From: Alphaproteobacteria bacterium
GTDB taxonomy: Bacteria > Pseudomonadota > Alphaproteobacteria > Rhizobiales > Xanthobacteraceae
Length of the DNA stretch: 64,000 bases
Direction: 5' to 3'
NCBI GenBank assembly: GCA_005884685.1
Contig: VBAH01000019.1
Location: 124,001 to 188,000 of the forward strand
Part shown: piece by piece, positions 44,113-52,848 of the stretch
Numbering within the stretch: position 1 is the stretch's first letter
Layout of the letters: each line of letters begins with the position of its first letter
Program-made: the position numbers and the translations under genes
Notes under the pieces: model-generated
Told to the model about the DNA's origin: nothing
The model's input: only the letters and a program-made list of their open reading frames with translations
Database searches by the model: none

Positions 44113-45639
44113 ATGATCACAGTCCCCTCGCGGCTGCTCGCAGCTCTTTCTGCCGGCACCTTAGCACTCACATTCGCGACCGCCTGCTTTGCCGAGCCGG
44201 CGGCCCGCCGGCCCGAAGGCGCGAAAGAACAGACCGCTGAGGCAGGCCGCCTTCCGGCCGACGTCGCCACCGACCAGTCGGTCGAATTCTCAGACCGTAC
44301 GCTGCGTTTCAAGGCGACTGCCGGCTCGATCCCGATCAACAACGGCGAAGGCAAGCTGCAAGCCGAAATCGCCTTCACCGCTTATGTGCGTCCCGACATG
44401 GAGGCCGCCAATCGCCCCCTCACCTTCGTATTCAATGGCGGGCCCGGCGCTTCGTCCGCCTATATGCAGCTTGGCGCTCTCGGCCCATGGCGGCTGCCGC
44501 TCGACAACATCACGCCGTCGACCACGCCGGTCTTCATTCCCAATCCGGAGACGTGGCTCGATTTCACCGATCTCGTGTTCGTCGATCCGGTCGGCACCGG
44601 CTACAGCCGTTTCATCGCGACCGGCGACGACGTGCGCAAGCACTTCTGGTCGGTCGATGGCGACATCGATGTGCTCGCCACCTTCATGCGCAAATGGATT
44701 GAGAAGAACGGGCGCCAGGCGTCGAGCAAATTCATCGCGGGCGAAAGCTACGGCGGCTTCCGTGCGCCGAAGCTGGCATTGAAACTCAATGAGCAGGGCG
44801 TGGCGGCGAGCGGGCTGATCCTCGTGTCAGCGGTGCTCGACTTCGGCTGGCGCGGCAACGGCCGTCACTCTCCCTTCGCCTGGGTTTCGCGGCTCCCCTC
44901 GATGGCGGCCGCGCAACGCGAGGCGAAGGCACCGTTCGACCGCGCGGCGTTGCGCGAGGTCGAGCGTTACGCGGCCGGCGAGTATCTGCAGGATCTCACG
45001 CGCGGCGAGCGCGACAGCGCCGCGGTCGAACGCATCAGCGCCCGCGTCGCGCAATTGACCGGCCTCGATCCCGTTCTGGTGCGCCGCCTGGCCGGACGCG
45101 TCGACACCCGCACGTTCATCCGGGAGCGCAATCGCGACCGCGGTCTTGTGGCCAGCATGTACGATGCGACGATCACCGGCATTGATCCGGAGCCGACCTC
45201 GGCCTCGTCGCATTATGACGATCCGGTGCTGAGCGTCATCCGCGCGCCGCTGTCGAGCGCAATGACCGACCTCTACGCCCGCGTGCTGAAATGGCGCGTG
45301 GAAGAGCCGTACCAGCTGCTCAACAATCGGGTGAACTCGCGCTGGGACTGGGGCGGCGGGCGCTCGACTCACGAGGTCGTCGGCGAACTGCGCGCGCTGC
45401 TCGCCGCCGATCCGCGTATGCGCGTGCTGGTGACGCACGGCGCAACCGACCTCGTCACGCCCTATTTCGAGACGCAGCTCATCCTCGACCAGATGCCATC
45501 GTTCGCCTCGCCCGAGCGGCTGAAGCTCTCGGTCTATGGCGGCGGCCACATGTATTACGCGCGTGACGCCTCGCGCCGCGCGCTGCGCGAGGATGCAAAG
45601 GAGCTTTACCGCGCGGTCGAGCAGACCCCGCGCGGCTAG
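44113..45639 (+). CDS. S10 family serine carboxypeptidase-like protein
   Basis: 508 residues from the ATG at 44113. A signal peptide runs to about SAGTLALTFATACFAEP. The S10 alpha/beta-hydrolase motifs are complete: oxyanion segment FVFNGGPGASSAYMQLG, catalytic Ser in FIAGESYGGFRAP, Asp in VTHGATDLVTPY and His in YGGGHMYYARDA. Thus an active periplasmic carboxypeptidase is probable. It is in the same direction as the methyltransferase, with about 70 bases between, and converges on the ABC-F gene by overlapping four bases at the stop. Confidence 0.9.
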   Translation: MITVPSRLLAALSAGTLALTFATACFAEPAARRPEGAKEQTAEAGRLPADVATDQSVEFSDRTLRFKATAGSIPINNGEGKLQAEIAFTAYVRPDMEAANRPLTFVFNGGPGASSAYMQLGALGPWRLPLDNITPSTTPVFIPNPETWLDFTDLVFVDPVGTGYSRFIATGDDVRKHFWSVDGDIDVLATFMRKWIEKNGRQASSKFIAGESYGGFRAPKLALKLNEQGVAASGLILVSAVLDFGWRGNGRHSPFAWVSRLPSMAAAQREAKAPFDRAALREVERYAAGEYLQDLTRGERDSAAVERISARVAQLTGLDPVLVRRLAGRVDTRTFIRERNRDRGLVASMYDATITGIDPEPTSASSHYDDPVLSVIRAPLSSAMTDLYARVLKWRVEEPYQLLNNRVNSRWDWGGGRSTHEVVGELRALLAADPRMRVLVTHGATDLVTPYFETQLILDQMPSFASPERLKLSVYGGGHMYYARDASRRALREDAKELYRAVEQTPRG

Positions 45640-47513
45640 ACCATTGCTTCCTCGTAGGCCTCGCTCGCAGCAAGCCAATCCTCCTCCGCGCGCCTCAGCG
45701 CGGCAGCCGCTTCGGCACGCGATTTCGACAGTGCGGTCGCCTTGGCGGGATCGCGCTGGAACAGATCGCTCGCAAGTTGCGCGTCGATCATGGCGATTTC
45801 GGCGGTGAGCCTGGCGACAGCTTTTTCCGCCGCGTCGATGCGCCGCTTCAGCGGCTTCAGTTCTTCGCGCTTTTCTGCCGCGGCGCGGCGCTGGTCGGTG
45901 CGCGAGACTTTGGTATCCGCAGGCTCGCGGCCGTCGCGCGCGCGCGTGTCGCGTCCGAGCACGAGGCGGCGGTAATCGTCGAGATCACCCTCATAGGGGG
46001 CGACCGTCCCGTCGCCGACGAGCCACAATCGGTCCGCGCAGGCCTCGATCAGATGCTGATCGTGCGACACGAGGATCGCGGCGCCCGGATAGTCGTTGAT
46101 CGCTTCGATCAGCGCGGCGCGGCTGTCGATGTCGAGATGGTTGGTCGGCTCGTCGAGAATGACGAGATGCGGGCCCGCGAAAGTCGCAAGGCCGAGCAGC
46201 AGCCGCGCCTTCTCGCCGCCGGAGAGACTTTCCACCGGCGTGTCGGCCCGCTCACCGGTAAATCCGATGCTCCCGGCGCGCGCGCGCACCCTGGCTTCCG
46301 GCGCGTCCGGCATCAGCCGGCGCACGTGGTCGTAAACGCTCAGCGCCGGGCTCAACTCGTCAAGCTGATGCTGCGCAAAATACGCCACCTCGATGCGGTC
46401 GGGGCGCGTGATCGTGCCGTCAGATGGCGCGAGGCGGCCGGCGAGCAGCTTCGCGAGGGTGGATTTGCCGTTGCCGTTCGGGCCGAGCAGCGCAATGCGG
46501 TCGTCGGTGTCGATCCGCAACGTCAGCCGCCCCAGCACCGGCTTGCCCGGCTGGTAGCCGACGGACACACGGTCGAGCGCGATGATCGGCGGCGACAGCG
46601 GCTTGACCGGCGGAGGGATCACGATCGGGCGCACGTCGTCATTCGCGAGCGCCGCGACCGGCGTGAGTTTGGCGAGCTTCTTGACGCGCGATTGCGCCTG
46701 CCGCGCCTTGGTGGCCTTCGCCCTGAAGCGATCGATGAAAGCCTGCAGGTGCTTGCGCTCCGCTTCCTGCTTCTTTGCGGCGGCTGCGTTGAGCGCCTGC
46801 CGTTCGGCGCGCTGGCGCGCGAACGACGTATAGCCGCCGCGATAGAGCGCGAGCTTGCCGGCATCGATGTGCAAGATCCAGTCGACCGCATCGTCGAGCA
46901 GGTCACGGTCGTGGCTGATCACGATCACGGTGCGCGGATAGCGCGCCAGGTGATCGGTGAGCCACAGCGTGCCCTCGAGATCGAGATAGTTGGTCGGCTC
47001 GTCGAGCAGCAGCAGGTCCGGCTCGGCGAACAGCACCGCCGCAAGCGCGACACGCATGCGCCAGCCGCCGGAAAAGTCCGTGCAGGGGCGGCGCTGCGCG
47101 ACGGCATCGAAGCCGAGACCCGCCAGAATGGAGGCCGCCCGCGCCGGCGCCGCATGCGCGCCGATGTCGGCGAGCCGCATCTGGATCTCGGCAATGCGAT
47201 GCGGATCGTGCGCAGTCTCGGCCTCGGCGAGCAGGCGGGTGCGCTCGGCATCGGCCGCCAGCACCACCTCGAGCAGGCTTTCCGGCCCGCTCGGCGCTTC
47301 CTGCGCCAGGCGCCCGATGCGCGCACGCGACGGCATGCTCATCGTCCCGTGCTCCGGCGCGATCTCGCCGGCGATGGCACGGAACAGGGTGGTCTTGCCG
47401 ATGCCGTTGCGGCCGACCAGGCCGACGCGCGCGCCGTCCGGGATGCGCGCCGACGCGCCATCGAGCAGCAGGCGGCCGGCGACGCGGATCGAGATATCGT
47501 CCAGAACGAGCAT
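45636..47513 (-). CDS. ABC-F family ATPase (Uup/YheS type)
   Basis: 625 residues from the ATG at 47513; a longer frame to 47549 lacks support. Two ABC domains: first with GLVGRNGIGKTTLFRA and DFSGGWRMRVALAAVLF, LLLLDEPTNYLDLE; second with ALLGPNGNGKSTLAKL, SLSGGEKARLLLGLATF and VILDEPTNHLDIDSRA. The linker between them (residues about 240-300) is Lys/Arg/Ala-rich with FIDRFRAKATKARQAQSRV, and the C-terminus is coiled. No membrane span: a translation-associated or DNA-repair-associated ATPase (Uup/EttA-like) is the expected role. Confidence 0.92.
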   Translation of the reverse strand: MLVLDDISIRVAGRLLLDGASARIPDGARVGLVGRNGIGKTTLFRAIAGEIAPEHGTMSMPSRARIGRLAQEAPSGPESLLEVVLAADAERTRLLAEAETAHDPHRIAEIQMRLADIGAHAAPARAASILAGLGFDAVAQRRPCTDFSGGWRMRVALAAVLFAEPDLLLLDEPTNYLDLEGTLWLTDHLARYPRTVIVISHDRDLLDDAVDWILHIDAGKLALYRGGYTSFARQRAERQALNAAAAKKQEAERKHLQAFIDRFRAKATKARQAQSRVKKLAKLTPVAALANDDVRPIVIPPPVKPLSPPIIALDRVSVGYQPGKPVLGRLTLRIDTDDRIALLGPNGNGKSTLAKLLAGRLAPSDGTITRPDRIEVAYFAQHQLDELSPALSVYDHVRRLMPDAPEARVRARAGSIGFTGERADTPVESLSGGEKARLLLGLATFAGPHLVILDEPTNHLDIDSRAALIEAINDYPGAAILVSHDQHLIEACADRLWLVGDGTVAPYEGDLDDYRRLVLGRDTRARDGREPADTKVSRTDQRRAAAEKREELKPLKRRIDAAEKAVARLTAEIAMIDAQLASDLFQRDPAKATALSKSRAEAAAALRRAEEDWLAASEAYEEAMV

Positions 47514-47616
47514 CGTGGGGTTGTTTAATGGCCGCGCGCGGATTGGCAAGCGTGCCGCTATTGCGCGGCCCCTTGGCGGCGGCGATCCTGCGCCGGCGCA
47601 AGCTCAGGAGGTCGTC

Positions 47617-48423
47617 ATGTGCGTTCCCGGATGCCGGGAGGCGGTGCAGCGCGCACTGTCGCGCCGCGGATTGTTCACCGGCGCGGCGGCTGCCGGCTTC
47701 CTCGCCACTGGGGTGACACCCGCTCTGGCGCAGCGGAGTTTCACCTCCGTGGTCGACCTCACGCACACGCTGTCGCCGGACTTCCCGACGTTTTTCGGCA
47801 CGCCGGGCATCAGCATCGAGAAGCGCTACACTCTCAAGAAGGACGGCGCCAACGTGAATTGGTGGCACGTGCTTGAACATGCCGGCACGCATCTCGACGC
47901 GCCGTTGCATTATTCGGCTACGGGCGCCTCGGTGGAGATGATTCCCGCGGAGCAACTGGTCGTCCCGCTCGCGGTCGTGGACGTGGCGCGCAAAGCGGCG
48001 CGGCACGCGGACTACGAACTGGGCACGCATGATTTGCTGGATTGGGAGGCCAAACACGGCCGCCTGCCGGAGGGCTGCTGCGTCGCGATGCATTCGGGCT
48101 GGGCGCGGCGGCTGACCAGTCCCAATTTCGTCGGCAAGGATACCGGCGGCATCATGCATTTTCCCGGCATCCACCCCGAAGCGGCCGCGTGGCTGATGAA
48201 CGAGCGGAGCGTGGCCGGGCTTTCGGTCGACACGCTTTCGCTCGATCACGGCCCGTCCAAGGATTTCAGGACCCACACTCTTTGGCTGCCTTCGGGCCGC
48301 TGGGGGATCGAAAATATTGCCAATCTGGACAAAGTGCCGGCCGTTGGCGCGACGCTGGTGGTCGGAGTGCCGAAGGTAAAGGGTGCGACCGGCGCGCCCG
48401 CGCGTATTTTCGCGCTGGTGTGA
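47617..48423 (+). CDS. Exported cyclase family protein
   Basis: 268 residues from the ATG at 47617 with CAGGAG upstream. A twin-arginine-like signal, SRRGLFTGAAAAGFLATG, is followed by cleavage near PALAQ. The cyclase (kynurenine formamidase-like) motif is HAGTHLDAPLHYS, with metal-ligand histidines, and VDLTHTLSPDFPTFFG earlier. Homologues hydrolyse aryl formamides or cyclic amides, or are of unknown substrate; a periplasmic member is less common. It is divergent from the ABC-F gene and converges on holC. Confidence 0.86.
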   Translation: MCVPGCREAVQRALSRRGLFTGAAAAGFLATGVTPALAQRSFTSVVDLTHTLSPDFPTFFGTPGISIEKRYTLKKDGANVNWWHVLEHAGTHLDAPLHYSATGASVEMIPAEQLVVPLAVVDVARKAARHADYELGTHDLLDWEAKHGRLPEGCCVAMHSGWARRLTSPNFVGKDTGGIMHFPGIHPEAAAWLMNERSVAGLSVDTLSLDHGPSKDFRTHTLWLPSGRWGIENIANLDKVPAVGATLVVGVPKVKGATGAPARIFALV

Positions 48424-48426
48424 TCG

Positions 48427-48879
48427 TCAGGCACTGCGCTGCCAGCGGCCGCTTTCGTCGGCCTGCCAATAGGTTGCCTCAAAGCCCTGCGCCTTCACTT
48501 CAGCCCAGCGCGCGCGCGCGGCTGCGACTGCCTCGTCGTCATCGCCGTCGAACAGCAGAACGATGCGCTGGTAGCTCGCCGCATCGCCCGGCACCGGCGC
48601 GCCATCGACCAGGAAGCGCACGGTGGCACCGTTCGGATTGTGATCGTGCACCGTGAGCAGGACGGGCTGCAGCGCGGCCTCGCTCTCGCGCCATGTCCCG
48701 TGCGCAAGAAAATTGTCGTCGCGATAGGTCCACAGATGCGCATCGAGCGCCTCGACACGTTCGTCGGACGAGGCCTGCACCACGACGCGCCAGCCGCGCT
48801 CGAGCGACTTCTCCAGAAGCTGCGGCAGGACCTTTGTCAGCGGCTGGCGCTGCAGGTGATAAAACAGGAACTCGGTCAC
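48427..48879 (-). CDS. holC: DNA polymerase III chi subunit
   Basis: 150 residues. EFLFYHLQRQPLTKVLPQLL and the following ASSDERVEALDAHLWTYRDD, then NFLAHGTW, VLLTVHDHNPNGA and YQRIVLLFDGDDDEAV identify HolC. It links the clamp loader to SSB at the replication fork. It is downstream of pepA by nine bases in the same operon, an arrangement conserved in proteobacteria (pepA-holC). Confidence 0.93.
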   Translation of the reverse strand: MTEFLFYHLQRQPLTKVLPQLLEKSLERGWRVVVQASSDERVEALDAHLWTYRDDNFLAHGTWRESEAALQPVLLTVHDHNPNGATVRFLVDGAPVPGDAASYQRIVLLFDGDDDEAVAAARARWAEVKAQGFEATYWQADESGRWQRSA

Positions 48880-48888
48880 GACGACGAC

Positions 48889-50385
48889 CTACTTCTCGTA
48901 ATGCTCCGCCACCAGCCGGTCGAGCAGCCGCACACCCCACCCCGAGCCCCAGCTCTTGTTGATATCCGACGCCGGCGACGCAAAGCCGGTGCCGGCGATG
49001 TCGAGATGGGCCCATGGCGTCTTTCCGACGAAGCGCTGGATGAACTGCGCCGCCGTGATCGATCCGCCGAAACGGCCGCCGGTGTTCTTCATGTCGGCGA
49101 ACTTGGAATCGATCAGCTTGTCGTATTCGGGAGCGAGCGGCATGCGCCACACCCGCTCGCCGGTATCGAGTCCCGCTTGCGTCAGGCGTTCGGCGAGCTT
49201 GTCGTCATTGGCGAACATGCCGGCATTCTCCTGGCCGAGCGCGACGATGATCGCGCCGGTCAAGGTCGCGAGATCGATCATGAATTTCGGCTTGAACCTG
49301 GTGTTGACGTAATGGATCACGTCGGCCAGCACGAGCCGCCCTTCCGCATCGGTGTTGATGATCTCGATCGTCTGGCCTGACATCGAGGTCACGATATCGC
49401 CCGGGCGTTGCGCATTGCCGTCCGGCATGTTCTCGACGAGTCCGATCGCGCCGATCGCGTTGACCTTCGCCTTGCGGCCCGCGAGCGCCTGCATCAGGCC
49501 GACCACGCAGGCGGCGCCCGCCATGTCGCCCTTCATGTCTTCCATGTTGGCGGCCGGCTTGATCGATATGCCGCCGGTGTCGAAGCACACCCCTTTGCCG
49601 ATGAAGGCGAGCGGCGGCGTCCCCTTCTTGCCGCCGTTCCAGCGCATCAGGGCGATGCGGCTCTCGTGCCTCGAGCCCTGCCCCACCCCGAGCAGCGCGC
49701 CCATGCCGAGCTTGCGCATCGCCTTCACGTCGAGGATCTCGACGCCGACGCCGAGCTTGCGCAGGCCCGTTGCGCGGCGCGCGAACTCCACCGGATAGAG
49801 GACGTTCGGCGGCTCGTTGACGAGATCGCGCGCGAGCACCACGCCCTCCGCGACCGCCTCGCGTGCCACCCAGGCTTTGCGCGCGCCGGTCACGTCCGCG
49901 ACGGCGAGCGTCACGCGCGCCTTGGCCGGCGGCTCCTCCCCTTCCTTACGCTTGGTCTTGTAGCGGTCGAACGAGTAGGCGCGCAGGGTTGCACCGAGTG
50001 CCACGTCGGCCGCGGCCTCGGGCTTGAGCGGGCCGTCGGCCAGCTCGAGCAGCGCCGTCACCTCGGTGGCAGCGTTCGGTATCTTGCCCATGGCGATGCC
50101 GCCGAGCTTGACGAGGTCCTGCGCCTTGCGGTCGGCCGCTTTGCCGGTGCCGACCAGGACGAGGCGGGTCGCCTTGATCCCGGCAGGAGCTACGATGTCG
50201 AGCGCGCTGCCGGTCTTGCCGGTGAAGCGCTCCGCCTTTGCGGCGCGCGCGATGAGCTCCGCCGCCGAACCGAGCGCTGAGCGCGTGCGCGGACCGAACT
50301 GGAGGCTGTCGTCCGCGAAAACGATCAATACGCCGCCGCCGGGCGCGGCGATCGGTCCGAAGCCAAGTTTACGCGCGTCCGCCAT
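48889..50385 (-). CDS. pepA: Leucyl aminopeptidase
   Basis: 498 residues from the ATG at 50385, with AAAGGA upstream; an ATG 18 bases earlier would include this site. Motifs: [20 protein letters not shown] (metal-binding Lys/Asp), [16 protein letters not shown], the loop [17 protein letters not shown], and [19 protein letters not shown]. These are the M17 di-zinc signature. The enzyme releases N-terminal residues in the cytosol. It forms an operon with holC and is divergent from lptF. Confidence 0.96.
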   Translation of the reverse strand: MADARKLGFGPIAAPGGGVLIVFADDSLQFGPRTRSALGSAAELIARAAKAERFTGKTGSALDIVAPAGIKATRLVLVGTGKAADRKAQDLVKLGGIAMGKIPNAATEVTALLELADGPLKPEAAADVALGATLRAYSFDRYKTKRKEGEEPPAKARVTLAVADVTGARKAWVAREAVAEGVVLARDLVNEPPNVLYPVEFARRATGLRKLGVGVEILDVKAMRKLGMGALLGVGQGSRHESRIALMRWNGGKKGTPPLAFIGKGVCFDTGGISIKPAANMEDMKGDMAGAACVVGLMQALAGRKAKVNAIGAIGLVENMPDGNAQRPGDIVTSMSGQTIEIINTDAEGRLVLADVIHYVNTRFKPKFMIDLATLTGAIIVALGQENAGMFANDDKLAERLTQAGLDTGERVWRMPLAPEYDKLIDSKFADMKNTGGRFGGSITAAQFIQRFVGKTPWAHLDIAGTGFASPASDINKSWGSGWGVRLLDRLVAEHYEK

Positions 50386-50587
50386 TGGAACTGGTCCTTT
50401 CATGTCACACTTGGCCGGAAAACGCGGCTTCCTGCACCAAAATGGGTCAAATCAGGCCCTGAATAGCCCATTGTCCGGCGACTTGCGAGGTTATTGCCCC
50501 GCTCTTGCCATCGATTCCGGCTAGCAGGATGGCTGCTGTGCGTCGGGGGACGTCGCGTCGCGGGGATCTGGGGGTTGCTGCCAGCCG

Positions 50588-51745
50588 ATGAGTGGGTTTG
50601 ACCGCTACATTTTCCGCACCACGTTCGGCGCGTTTTTGCTGATTTTGATCAGCCTGACGGCGGTCATCTGGCTCACGCACGCGCTGCGTGAAATCGACCT
50701 GATGACGAACCAGCGCCAGACCATCCTGACGTTCATCGGCATCACGGCCTTGCTGATCCCGATGCTCATCCTGGTGATCGCACCGCTCGCACTCGTGGTC
50801 GCGGTCGGCCACACGCTCAACCGGCTCAACACCGATTCCGAGATCGTGGTGATGAATGCCTCCGGCATGTCGCCATGGCGCATCTTCCGTCCGTTTCTGA
50901 CGACGACGCTCGCCGTATCGGCCCTGGTGCTCTGGGTCAGCGCGTATCTGGCGCCGGCTGGCTTGCGCGAATTGCGCGATTGGGCCACCAAGGTGAAGGC
51001 GGACTTCGTCGTCAACATCGTCCAGCCCGGCCGCTTCATCAACATCGAGCGGGGGCTGACCCTGCACATCCGCGAGCGCCGTTCCGACGGGCAACTGCTC
51101 GGGATTTTCATCGACGACCGGCGCGATCCCAACGAACGGGCAACTTCTCTCGCGGAATATGGCGAGATCGTCGAAACCGGGCGCGGAACGTTCCTGGTGC
51201 TGGTCAATGGCAGCGTACAACGCATGGAAAGCGGGCGTATCGATCCGACCATCGTCAAGTTCGAGCGCTATGCGTTCGACCTGTCGCGCTTCACGGGCGG
51301 CCCGCAACTCGGCGCGTTCGGCGTGCGCGAGCGCAATTTGTGGGACGTCGCGTTCCCCGACCCGGACGACCCGGTCTACAAGCAGGTGCCGACCCACTTC
51401 CGCGCTGAGCTGCACGACCGGCTCGCCGCGCCGATCTACCCGATCGCCTTCACCGTGCTGTGCTTTGCGATTCTCGGCGCACCGCGCACCAGCCGGCAAA
51501 GCCGCGAGGTCTCGATTGTGATGACGATCGTCATCATCGGCGCGCTGCGCTTGATCGGATTCGCCTGCAATGTGGTTGCGGCACAATCCATCGCCGCGAT
51601 CTACGCGCTGTGGGGATCGCTCGCCTTGGCCTTTGTGATCGGGGTATTCGCAATCGGGCGCGGCGCCGTGATCGAGCCGCCTGCGTTTCTGACCCGGCTT
51701 GCGAGCGCTTTCGAGCGCATGTCGCAGCGCCTGCAGCCGGCTTGA
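50588..51745 (+). CDS. lptF: LPS export permease LptF
   Basis: 385 residues. The YjgP/YjgQ family N-terminus DRYIFRTTFGAFLLILISLTAVIW, then LLIPMLILVIAPLALVVAVG, and the typical central beta domain and C-terminal three spans (IYPIAFTVLCFAILG). LptF works with LptG and the LptB ATPase to extract lipopolysaccharide from the inner membrane. It is divergent from pepA; the 202-base gap should hold promoters for both. It is followed by lptG nine bases after its stop. Confidence 0.95.
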   Translation: MSGFDRYIFRTTFGAFLLILISLTAVIWLTHALREIDLMTNQRQTILTFIGITALLIPMLILVIAPLALVVAVGHTLNRLNTDSEIVVMNASGMSPWRIFRPFLTTTLAVSALVLWVSAYLAPAGLRELRDWATKVKADFVVNIVQPGRFINIERGLTLHIRERRSDGQLLGIFIDDRRDPNERATSLAEYGEIVETGRGTFLVLVNGSVQRMESGRIDPTIVKFERYAFDLSRFTGGPQLGAFGVRERNLWDVAFPDPDDPVYKQVPTHFRAELHDRLAAPIYPIAFTVLCFAILGAPRTSRQSREVSIVMTIVIIGALRLIGFACNVVAAQSIAAIYALWGSLALAFVIGVFAIGRGAVIEPPAFLTRLASAFERMSQRLQPA

Positions 51746-51753
51746 GGCGCGGC

Positions 51754-52848
51754 ATGGTCTCGCGCACGCTCATCCGCTATTTCGGCACGCGCTTTCTCGG
51801 CGCGGTGATGTCGGTTTTCCTCGGCCTCTTCGTGCTCATCGTGCTGGTCGATTACATCGAGCTGACGCGGCGCGCAGCAGACATTCCCAATCTCTCCGCG
51901 TGGATGGTCGCCAAGACGTCGTTCTTCCGTGTGCCGGCCGTGACCGAGCGGCTGCTGCCTTTCTCCGTGCTGGTCGGAGCGATGGCCTGCTATCTCGCGC
52001 TGTCGCGGCGCAACGAGCTGGTGGTGGCGCGCGCGGCCGGAATGTCGGCATGGCAGTTCGTGGCACCGGCACTCATCGTCGCCTTCATGCTCGGGATCGC
52101 CGCGACCGCGATCTACAATCCGCTGTCCGCCGCGATGCGCGAATGGTCGAAGAAGCTCGAAGCCGACATGTTCGGTCAGCAGAACAACATGATGCAGCAG
52201 CAGAACGCGCTCGGTTTCTGGGTGCGTCAGCGCAGCCCGGACGGCCAGTCGATCGTCTATGCGGTATCCAGCCAGGAACAGGGCGTGCGGCTCGACGGGG
52301 TCAGCGTCTTCACCTTCGACCCTGCCGGCAAGCCGCTCGAGCGCATCGAGGCAAAGCGCGCCATGCTCGAAACCGGGCATTGGCGGCTCGAACAGGCGCG
52401 CGTCTATGCCTCCGGCGTGCCGCCGAAGGACCACGACACATTTCTGGTCAAGACCAACCTGACATCCGCCCAGGTGCGGGAAAGCTTTTCGACGCCTGAA
52501 ACGGTGCCGTTTTGGGACCTTCCAGCGTATATCGAGATCGCGGAGCGGTCAGGCCTCGTTGCGGCAGGCTATAAACTGCAATACCAGCTGCTGATTGCGC
52601 GGCCGTTCATGTTGGCTGCAATGGTATTACTGGCGTGTTCTGTCAGCTTAAGATTCTTTCGCTTTGGCGGCGTCCCGCGAATGGTTTTGAGTGGCATCAC
52701 GGCCGGGTTTCTGCTTTATGTCTTGTCGAAGGTTACCGAGGACCTGAGCAAGGCCGAGCTGCTCCATCCCATGGCGGCAGCGTGGTTGCCGGTGCTCGCG
52801 GGGGGGCTCACGGGTTTCGTCGTGCTTCTGTATCAGGAGGACGGGTGA
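51754..52848 (+). CDS. lptG: LPS export permease LptG
   Basis: 364 residues from the ATG at 51754. The N-terminus IRYFGTRFLGAVMSVFLGLF, FSVLVGAMACYLALSRRNELV and the C-terminal YKLQYQLLIARPFMLAAMVL are typical of LptG. Same fold as LptF: membrane spans with a periplasmic jellyroll. The stop overlaps the lptD start by one base (TGATG), so the whole lpt group is translationally linked. Confidence 0.95.
   Translation: MVSRTLIRYFGTRFLGAVMSVFLGLFVLIVLVDYIELTRRAADIPNLSAWMVAKTSFFRVPAVTERLLPFSVLVGAMACYLALSRRNELVVARAAGMSAWQFVAPALIVAFMLGIAATAIYNPLSAAMREWSKKLEADMFGQQNNMMQQQNALGFWVRQRSPDGQSIVYAVSSQEQGVRLDGVSVFTFDPAGKPLERIEAKRAMLETGHWRLEQARVYASGVPPKDHDTFLVKTNLTSAQVRESFSTPETVPFWDLPAYIEIAERSGLVAAGYKLQYQLLIARPFMLAAMVLLACSVSLRFFRFGGVPRMVLSGITAGFLLYVLSKVTEDLSKAELLHPMAAAWLPVLAGGLTGFVVLLYQEDG

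Noticed and set aside
45777-47528. A 583-codon plus-strand frame
   Set aside because: Antisense to the ABC-F ATPase, whose Walker motifs are complete; no ribosome site or homology-like pattern is seen.
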